A DNA stretch of 40,453 nucleotides from assembly GCA_045594105.1 (NCBI GenBank), contig JAZNXY010000081.1, positions 1 to 40,453 on the forward strand, written 5' to 3'. A model generated the notes under the pieces. The model was not told the DNA's origin and searched no databases. It saw only the letters and a list, made by a program, of their open reading frames with translations. Shown here one piece after another: positions 35,155 to 40,453 of this stretch; positions within the stretch are counted from its first letter, which is position 1, and the number at the start of each line of letters is the position of its first letter. Both the position numbers and the translations under genes were made by a program. This stretch comes from URNF01 sp045594105 (GTDB lineage: Bacteria; Bacillota; Clostridia; Oscillospirales; Acutalibacteraceae).

Positions 35155-35188
35155 AAAAACCGCTATGCAGAAATCTGCAAAGCGGTTT
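35155..35188 (-). terminator. Terminator after the MBL-fold hydrolase
   Basis: Stem AAACCGCT / AGCGGTTT with an inner TGCAG/CTGCA stem, followed on the minus strand by TTTTTGCTTTTTTG. Confidence 0.8.
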
Positions 35189-35191
35189 CCA

Positions 35192-35926
35192 TTACCATAC
35201 AAACACGTCTCCGTCACATACTTTTTGTACCGGGACAGCCACGGCGTCTCCCAATCTGTCAATACATTCCAACGACCAGGTGTCATTGTAGTGATTGACA
35301 AGCACCTGTGCGGTTTTTGTGTCCCGAATGTGCGGTAACAAAGCATCCCATTTGAAATGTGCCATCTCGGTCACCACCGCCGCAGAAGGCAGTTCTTTCG
35401 CCAACGCCGGAAAATCCGACGGTTGACCGGAGTGCATATCTCCCGTAAAAAACAAGCGTTGTCCGTCCCCTTCTACCATAAACGCAAAAGAAGGATGCCT
35501 GCCGGCCATATGATCGGTAGCAATAGCAGTCACCGCAATATTCTCATCACGGTATATCTCGCCCGCCTCATACGTATGTAACCGCAATCTTGCGGTATCA
35601 AAGGATTCCGTACGAGCCAATACAATACCGTGCAAGGCATCCACCGTCTGCTGCTCGGTCACATATACATCAAAGTCAGCTTCCCGAAAACACCAGTTAC
35701 AAAGATCCAACAAATGCGGCAGGCCTGCCGTATGGTCACCGTGACGATGGGTGATAAACACTGCACGTATATCTGCAAAATCAATATTGTTCCTGATAAA
35801 CAGGTCCGCAACCGGTGCACCTGCATCAATCAGATACTGTTTACCGCCGCAAGTCAGCATTGCGCACGAGCAGAATCTGTCAGCCGTCGGCACACCGTGT
35901 CCCGAACCTAAAAACTGCAATCTCAC
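35192..35926 (-). CDS. MBL-fold metallohydrolase, RNase Z-like
   Basis: A 244-residue metallo-beta-lactamase-fold protein. Features: MRLQFLGSGHGVPTADRFCS at the start, DAGAP (about 34), the metal motif THRHGDHTAGL (about 58-68), a mid-protein ATDHMAGRHPS (about 136), TGDMHSG (about 157) and NHYND near 212. The shape is close to RNase Z and PqsE/AtsA-type hydrolases, but it is shorter than tRNase Z (about 300 residues) and no exosite arm is clear, so a small-molecule hydrolase is as likely. It overlaps the bile salt hydrolase gene by 4 bases (ATGA-like), so the two are coupled. Confidence 0.85.
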   Translation of the reverse strand: MRLQFLGSGHGVPTADRFCSCAMLTCGGKQYLIDAGAPVADLFIRNNIDFADIRAVFITHRHGDHTAGLPHLLDLCNWCFREADFDVYVTEQQTVDALHGIVLARTESFDTARLRLHTYEAGEIYRDENIAVTAIATDHMAGRHPSFAFMVEGDGQRLFFTGDMHSGQPSDFPALAKELPSAAVVTEMAHFKWDALLPHIRDTKTAQVLVNHYNDTWSLECIDRLGDAVAVPVQKVCDGDVFVW

Positions 35927-36903
35927 ACGTTACCCTCCCTCGGGGGAATATTACCTTGTGAAAAAGGATACCACAGTAGTTCATCTCCTGTCAAGTTTTC
36001 CCTGTACATATCCACAGAAATAACGTCGGGAGTGTAATACCCTGTATAGCGGTATATGCCGGCATCTACATCGCAGCAAGACGTGTAAAGCGAATATACT
36101 TTACTGCCATCCTCCAGCGTAACACAGCCAAGCGGCACCTCCACCGAGCGTAACGCATGAAAAAATTGCATAATATTATCCTCTTTTTTCTCGTGTGGCG
36201 TGATGTGTCCCTTCACAAAAGCAGCACGCACAAAGCGAGAGGCGGAGGAATAATCGCCGGGCAGACCCACGCCGCCCATTCCCCGACTGTAGGGCTGCAA
36301 GGAAGCTTTATCGTACAGCGTATTTGCAGGCGGCGTGTCCCGCAGCTGTAAAAACTCGGTCAAATGCAGCAGGTGATAGTCAAACGGCGGATTGTTGGTC
36401 AGCACACCTACAGGATTATCATATACTTGTAGCCCGTTGTTCGTTTGTTCCACCACAACGGAGCCCCCCTTATCCGACACCAACCAATGCAAAGGCGCAG
36501 GCGGCAAATCAGCGCTGAAAGCCGTATCGGTAATACGCACTGACCGCAAAAGTGCTTTAACCTCCGTAACAGTGGCACATTGAGAAAGCACCCACGGGAT
36601 CATTTCAAAGGACGCCACATTATCATAACCGTGCGCAGGCGGCAAATACACGGCATTACCTGCAAACAACAAGCCGGCCGCACACAACCCCTTCTCGTTC
36701 ATCGCATCGTAGTACAAAGGGTACCCTGCACGTATTGTCGCCATACCTGTCATGGCATAATGCCGGCACGACATTTCGTTGTGCCGCCACTTAAACACAA
36801 AATGACGTGGTGTTATCACCACCCCTTCCCCGTATGACCGCTCATAATCCAATGTCCTTCCGAAGAAGTGACCGTTTGCAAAAAGTGAAATTGCCGTACA
36901 CAT
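35923..36903 (-). CDS. cbh: Conjugated bile acid hydrolase / choloylglycine hydrolase family
   Basis: A 326-residue Ntn-hydrolase of the bile salt hydrolase/penicillin V acylase family. Start at ATG 36901-36903 after GGGGAGGG makes Cys the second residue (MCTAISLF), which becomes the N-terminal nucleophile; a longer frame would hide it. Other family residues are visible: GRTLDYE (Arg16, Asp19), DAMNEKGLCAAGL (about 74-86), VLTNNPPFDYH (about 170), VGLPGDYSSASRFVR (about 217-231) and YTSC near 277. By memory the sequence follows the Clostridium perfringens bile salt hydrolase along its whole length. It would deconjugate glycine- or taurine-bile acids in the gut, or cleave related amides such as penicillin V. 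Downstream MBL hydrolase is coupled. Confidence 0.88.
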   Translation of the reverse strand: MCTAISLFANGHFFGRTLDYERSYGEGVVITPRHFVFKWRHNEMSCRHYAMTGMATIRAGYPLYYDAMNEKGLCAAGLLFAGNAVYLPPAHGYDNVASFEMIPWVLSQCATVTEVKALLRSVRITDTAFSADLPPAPLHWLVSDKGGSVVVEQTNNGLQVYDNPVGVLTNNPPFDYHLLHLTEFLQLRDTPPANTLYDKASLQPYSRGMGGVGLPGDYSSASRFVRAAFVKGHITPHEKKEDNIMQFFHALRSVEVPLGCVTLEDGSKVYSLYTSCCDVDAGIYRYTGYYTPDVISVDMYRENLTGDELLWYPFSQGNIPPREGNV

Positions 36904-37028
36904 ACTAACACCCTCCCCTGACAGCATTTCACAAAAAATGTATTGTATACTTCTCTTGTTTGGTGTATGGTCGTTTTAGTATTCCTGTAAGAACTAAAGA
37001 ATAAAATATTTTGATTGAATTGTAAAAC

Positions 37029-37056
37029 AAAAAAGACCGCTTTGGCGGTCTTTTTT
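37029..37056 (-). terminator. Terminator after uxaC
   Basis: Stem AAAAAAGACCGC / GCGGTCTTTTTT with a 4-base loop, 6 bases after the uxaC stop; T-runs on both strands. Confidence 0.85.
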
Positions 37057-37061
37057 GTATA

Positions 37062-38285
37062 TCAGAATTGAAAATACTCTTTTGCGTTTTTATAGCAAAT
37101 GCCTTCCACAATGTCTTTCAGTGCTTTGCGGTCGTCGGGGTACTCCCCTTCTTCTACCCAAGTACCGAGCAAATTGCAAAGAATGCGTCTGAAATATTCG
37201 TGACGCGGATAGGAAACAAAGCTTCTCGAATCGGTCAGCATACCGACAAATTTACCGAGCAAGCCGAGGTTAGCAAGTGCTTTCATCTGCTCCTGCATAC
37301 CGTCACGGTTATCATTAAACCACCAACCCGAGCCAAACTGTATCTTACCGGCCGTAGGACCCTGCTGGAAGTTGCCGAGCATAGTGCCGAGCACATAATT
37401 ATCCTTCGGGTTCAAGGTGTACAGTATTGTCTTAGGCAGGGCGTCCTTTTTGTCCAGTGCATCCAACAGGCGAGACAACGGTTGGGCAACCTCGAAATCA
37501 TTCACCGAGTCAAAGCCCGTGTCTGCACCCAGCTTATTGAACATGCGGGTGTTATTATTACGCATAGCACCGATATGCAGCTGCATGGTCCAGCCACGTT
37601 TTGCGTATTCTTCTCCCAAAAACACCAATTTCTCAATAACGTCATCGCTGAACGCATCTATGGAATGGTCGGATAAGCGACAGCCGTTTTCGTGGAAATA
37701 GTCCATTCTTTCAACGATATCGTCTCCGATTGTCGCAAAATTCGGGCGGAAGGTCGGCAAAACCTTGGTTTCAAAATGTTTCAAAGCTTTATGATAACGC
37801 AGGTCATCATACGGGTCATCGGTCGTACAAATCGTTTCCACGTTCGAGCGACGAATCAGGTTTTTCGCAGAAAAAGAGGCATCCTGCAGCTTTTCGTTAC
37901 AGGTATCCCATATTTCCTTGGCCGTATCCTCCGTAAGCGGTACATCAATATCAAAATACCGTTTCAGCTCCAACGCCGTCCAATGATACAGCGGGTTGCC
38001 GATGAGCAGCGGTATAGTGCGTGCAAAACCCATCCATTTTTCAAACTCATCACCGTCACCGGTAATCATTTCCTCCGCAATGCCGTTAGAACGCATCTGA
38101 CGCCATTTATAATGATCGCCGCCAAGAAACAGCTCATACGCATTTTTAAAGCGGTGATCTTCGGCAATCATCTGCGGAGAAAGATGACAATGGTAATCGA
38201 TAATCGGTAAACGCTCCGCAAAATCATAGTACAGCTCCTTCGCCGTCCTATTCTTAAGCATAAAATCTTCGTTAATGATACCCAT
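37062..38285 (-). CDS. uxaC: Uronate (glucuronate) isomerase, short form
   Basis: A 407-residue amidohydrolase-fold isomerase that turns glucuronate into fructuronate (or galacturonate into tagaturonate) in pectin and host-glycan breakdown. Start at ATG 38283-38285 after AAGGAGG. Motifs: IDYHCHLSPQMIAEDH (metal ligands, about 28-43), CTTDDPYDDLRYH (about 152-164), MQLHIGAMRNNNTRMF (about 238-253), GSGWWFNDNRDGM (about 323-335) and LTDSRSFVSYPRHEYFRRIL (about 350-369). Classical UxaC is about 465 residues; the missing part lies between RPNFATIG and YAKRGW, where two lid-like helical segments are shorter, while all catalytic motifs remain. It is alone in its transcript; no uxuA or uxuB is near. 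Confidence 0.93.
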   Translation of the reverse strand: MGIINEDFMLKNRTAKELYYDFAERLPIIDYHCHLSPQMIAEDHRFKNAYELFLGGDHYKWRQMRSNGIAEEMITGDGDEFEKWMGFARTIPLLIGNPLYHWTALELKRYFDIDVPLTEDTAKEIWDTCNEKLQDASFSAKNLIRRSNVETICTTDDPYDDLRYHKALKHFETKVLPTFRPNFATIGDDIVERMDYFHENGCRLSDHSIDAFSDDVIEKLVFLGEEYAKRGWTMQLHIGAMRNNNTRMFNKLGADTGFDSVNDFEVAQPLSRLLDALDKKDALPKTILYTLNPKDNYVLGTMLGNFQQGPTAGKIQFGSGWWFNDNRDGMQEQMKALANLGLLGKFVGMLTDSRSFVSYPRHEYFRRILCNLLGTWVEEGEYPDDRKALKDIVEGICYKNAKEYFQF

Positions 38286-38318
38286 CCATACATCCTCCTT
38301 ACCGCTTCTATCGTTTAA

Positions 38319-38347
38319 AATATACCACATTATTCATCAAATTGCAA
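38319..38347 (-). promoter_or_regulatory. Sigma-A promoter of uxaC
   Basis: Minus strand TTGCAA (38342-38347), 17 bases, TATATT (38319-38324), 33 bases before the ATG. Confidence 0.75.
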
Positions 38348-38396
38348 TGACCAAACCACAGAGGGTAAATGTTTTTTAAGATATCCTCTCTTCCCC

Positions 38397-38425
38397 TTGA
38401 CATTCGACAAAAAAGTTGATATGCT
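38397..38425 (+). promoter_or_regulatory. Sigma-A promoter of the TerB-like pair
   Basis: TTGACA (perfect, 38397-38402), 17 bases, TATGCT (38420-38425), 30 bases before the ATG. Confidence 0.75.
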
Positions 38426-38455
38426 GATAGTAATAAAAATTTGGAGGTAATACAT

Positions 38456-38866
38456 ATGTCTTTAAATGAAATGTTACAAGATTTTGTCAACAAGGATCGC
38501 GACGAATTGCTGTTCATTGCAAAACGTGCCATGGGCGAGTTGCTCCCCTACTGCAAAAAAGTTGATCCGGACAACGACGGTTTCTTTATGCTCACCGCAA
38601 TCATTTTGACCGCTATCGGTGCTGACGGCAACCTGTCCGCTTTGGAGCGTTCCTTCCTGCGTGACGTTCTGGAACAGGACGACGATACCATTTCCAACTT
38701 CATCAAAATGTATGACAAGAGAATGTTTGAAACCGTGGATAAGTTTGCTGATGCTCTTGGCAGCGAAGTGAAAGCCCACGTTTTGATGCTGGTTATCAGC
38801 GTTGCTTCCGCCGATGAAACCATCTGCAAGGAAGAAACCGCTTTCATCAAAAAGATTCTCGCTTAA
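38456..38866 (+). CDS. TerB-like protein, first of a tandem pair
   Basis: A 136-residue helical, soluble protein resembling the TerB/DjlA-N fold. The start at ATG 38456 is set by GGAGG eight bases upstream. The TerB-type acidic motifs are present twice in similar form: LTAIGADGNLSALERSFLRD (about 51-70) and VISVASADETICKEETAFIK (about 113-132), which in the family bind metal. The function of single-domain TerB-like proteins is not settled; they are tied to membrane stress and tellurite resistance clusters, but no terC, terD or terZ genes are here. Its own promoter and terminator suggest strong separate expression. The next gene is a paralogue of the same length, about 56 percent identical by my alignment without gaps. 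Confidence 0.75.
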   Translation: MSLNEMLQDFVNKDRDELLFIAKRAMGELLPYCKKVDPDNDGFFMLTAIILTAIGADGNLSALERSFLRDVLEQDDDTISNFIKMYDKRMFETVDKFADALGSEVKAHVLMLVISVASADETICKEETAFIKKILA

Positions 38867-38870
38867 TGAC

Positions 38871-38907
38871 AAAAGCATTGGATGCCTTCGCATCCAATGC
38901 TTTTTTT
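38871..38907 (+). terminator. Terminator between the two TerB-like genes
   Basis: Stem AAAAGCATTGGATG / CATCCAATGCTTTT with loop CCTTCG and a T7 tail. Confidence 0.85.
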
Positions 38908-38940
38908 ACCCGATTCATTTCTTGAAGGGAGAAAACATCT

Positions 38941-39351
38941 ATGGATTTTAATGGATTTTTACAAGAGTTTGTGAACAAGCCGTATGACGAGCTGGTTTTT
39001 ATTGCAAAAAAAGCTATCGGTGAATTGCACCCCGCCTGTGCCGCAGTAGATACTGACAACAACGGTTTCTTTATGCTGACAAGTATCGTTCTTGCCGCCA
39101 TCGGTGCAGACGAAACCCTTACAGATAAAGAGCGTGGGTTCCTTCGCGACGTATTGTCCATCAGTGACGAAGCCGTTACCAAATACATCAAGCTGTACAA
39201 CAAAAGCATGGTAGATTTGGTGGATTCTTTCGCCGATAATCTGAATACGGAAATCAAATCTCACGTGATGATGCTTGTACTCAGTATCATGTGTGTAGAC
39301 GAAAAGATTTCCAGAGAAGAAACCGCTCTCATCCGTAAATTATTAGAGTGA
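38941..39351 (+). CDS. TerB-like protein, second of a tandem pair
   Basis: A 136-residue paralogue of the preceding gene, aligned without gaps. Matching motifs are LAAIGADETLTDKERGFLRD and SIMCVDEKISREETALIRKL; the shared DNGFFMLT-type segment (DTDNNGFFMLTS) and FVNK start are also alike. The ATG follows GAAGGGAG. There are only about 33 bases between the upstream terminator and this gene and no promoter boxes, so it is probably transcribed by read-through, at a lower level than the first copy. A second terminator follows. Confidence 0.75.
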   Translation: MDFNGFLQEFVNKPYDELVFIAKKAIGELHPACAAVDTDNNGFFMLTSIVLAAIGADETLTDKERGFLRDVLSISDEAVTKYIKLYNKSMVDLVDSFADNLNTEIKSHVMMLVLSIMCVDEKISREETALIRKLLE

Positions 39352-39358
39352 TATCCCG

Positions 39359-39397
39359 TAAACCGTCTCGTTTACAAAACGAGACGGTTTTCTTTTT
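39359..39397 (+). terminator. Terminator after the second TerB-like gene
   Basis: Stem AAACCGTCTCGTTT / AAACGAGACGGTTT with a 3-base loop and the tail TCTTTTTC. Confidence 0.85.
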
Positions 39398-39413
39398 CGT
39401 CACCACTCTCCCC

Positions 39414-39442
39414 TTGATTTCAGTGTCGAAATATGGTAAAAT
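39414..39442 (+). promoter_or_regulatory. Sigma-A promoter of the Old Yellow Enzyme-family gene
   Basis: TTGATT (39414-39419), 17 bases, TAAAAT (39437-39442), 28 bases before the ATG. Confidence 0.65.
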
Positions 39443-39470
39443 AAGCACAATATTTGAAAGGAGTTTCGAT

Positions 39471-40453
39471 ATGGAAAAGATAAATCCGAAATACGAAGCA
39501 TTATTTACTCCGTGGAACATCGGCAAGGTGGAAATCAAAAACCGCATTGTGATGTGTCCGATGGGCGGCACCTCTCTGTTCGGCTGGTTCGAGCTCGGCG
39601 GTTGTCACTTTGATAAAGAGGCAGCGAAGTTATTTCTTGAACGTGCTAACGAGAATGTCGGTCTGATTATCCCCGGCATTGCCCCCTTGCGTGACACCTT
39701 CTGGGGTAAGTGGTTGTGGCAGAATCCCAAGATGTTCGAGGAGCTCAAGGAGTTTATGGATGAAATCCATAAAACCGGTGCAAAGCTGTTCGTACAGCTG
39801 ACCGCAGGTATGGGACGTTCCTGGGCTATCACCGAGTTGGTTGCACCTTTACATAAAAACAAAGTAACCCGTGCACTTATCAAACCCATTATTGATACTT
39901 CTCACGAACTGGCTTCTCCCAGTCCGCAGAAATCCCGTTGGGCACACGATATTATCTGTCCCGAAATGACGGTAGAGCAGATTCACGAAATCATCGAAGC
40001 ATTCGCCAAAACTGCCAAGCTGTGCCGTGGTGCCGGCGTTGACGGTGTCGAGGTACACGCCGTACACGAAGGGTATCTGTTAGACCAGTTTGCTATCAGC
40101 TTCTTCAACAAACGCACCGACGACTACGGCGGCAGCTTTGAAAACCGTTATCGTTTCGCTGTGGAGGTGGTACACGCCATCAAAGAAGCTTGCGGCGAAG
40201 ATTTCCCCGTATCTCTGCGGTATTCGGTAGAATCCAAAATGAAGGGCTTCTGCGAAGGTGCTATGCCCGGTGAGGATTACGTGGAAGTCGGCAGAAATAT
40301 GGAAGAATCCGAAATAGCAGTCAATTATCTGCAGGATGCAGGCTATGATATGTTAAATGCCGATAACGGCACCTATGACTCCTGGTACTGGGCACATCCC
40401 CCGATGTATATGCCTGAAAACTGTAACCTCCAAGACGTGGCACACATCAAAGA
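39471..40453 (+). CDS. NADH:flavin oxidoreductase, Old Yellow Enzyme family, N-terminal part
   Basis: Partial gene running off the right edge; about 327 residues are in the window. The ATG follows GAAAGGAG. The TIM-barrel FMN domain begins FTPWNIGKVEIKNRIVMCPM and carries VQLTAG near 103-108 and the family signature GVEVHAVHEGYLLDQFAISF followed by NKRTDDYGGSFENR near 210-223, then SLRYS. The full-length relatives (2,4-dienoyl-CoA reductase, BaiCD/BaiH, trimethylamine dehydrogenase) add an iron-sulfur cluster and an FAD/NAD domain after residue about 340, which would lie outside the window. They reduce activated double bonds. The substrate cannot be told from this piece. Confidence 0.88.
   Translation, partial: MEKINPKYEALFTPWNIGKVEIKNRIVMCPMGGTSLFGWFELGGCHFDKEAAKLFLERANENVGLIIPGIAPLRDTFWGKWLWQNPKMFEELKEFMDEIHKTGAKLFVQLTAGMGRSWAITELVAPLHKNKVTRALIKPIIDTSHELASPSPQKSRWAHDIICPEMTVEQIHEIIEAFAKTAKLCRGAGVDGVEVHAVHEGYLLDQFAISFFNKRTDDYGGSFENRYRFAVEVVHAIKEACGEDFPVSLRYSVESKMKGFCEGAMPGEDYVEVGRNMEESEIAVNYLQDAGYDMLNADNGTYDSWYWAHPPMYMPENCNLQDVAHIK

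Overview
The window looks like a chromosome segment of a spore-forming, gut-associated member of the Clostridia (Firmicutes), probably near the Oscillospiraceae/Ruminococcaceae. The signs are a SpoIVB protease, an IspH fused to ribosomal protein S1 domains (a known clostridial arrangement), strong AGGAGG ribosome binding sites, sigma-A promoters, a conjugated bile acid hydrolase, uronate isomerase and secreted carbohydrate-active enzymes. No plasmid, phage or CRISPR signature is present. Most genes lie on the minus strand and are described here in their own reading direction.

Right-hand end (36-40.5 kb): a plus-strand block holds two tandem TerB-like proteins and the start of an Old Yellow Enzyme family oxidoreductase cut by the window edge. 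Divergent from it is a short form of uronate isomerase (uxaC). Next come a bile salt hydrolase translationally coupled to a metallo-beta-lactamase-fold hydrolase, and a five-gene operon trkA-trkH-lipoprotein-HD hydrolase-SPFH protein.

Middle (25.6-30 kb): this is the decayed accessory part. A secreted GH31 alpha-glucosidase-type gene is broken by a frameshift and an in-frame TAG. A tRNA-Ala(CGC) gene follows, with a 23-bp duplicate of its 3' end 159 bp away, and then an orphan C-terminal fragment that resembles a GH43-type glycosidase.

Housekeeping core (7-25.5 kb): uvrB-uvrA-DUF5685-DnaJ-like protein-membrane protein; then rpiR-type regulator-HI0933 flavoprotein-cmk-plsC-ispH/S1 from a clear promoter; then small membrane protein-recD2-comFC-mreB, a terminator, and spoIVB. 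These cover DNA repair, nucleotide and lipid synthesis, isoprenoid synthesis, cell shape and sporulation.

Left end (0-7 kb): an AraC-type regulator is divergent from a large secreted metallophosphoesterase with duplicated middle modules and about twelve cell-wall-binding repeats. A 440-bp non-coding stretch after it carries a second, diverged SpoIVB C-terminal fragment joined to a palindromic REP/MITE-like repeat. The window ends in a pfkB-family kinase-PHP phosphatase-fumarase alpha operon cut by the edge.

I found no clearly new defence or biosynthetic system. The best leads are the wall-anchored phosphoesterase with its divergent regulator, the repeat-associated spoIVB tails, the tRNA-Ala integration-like scar and the tandem TerB pair.
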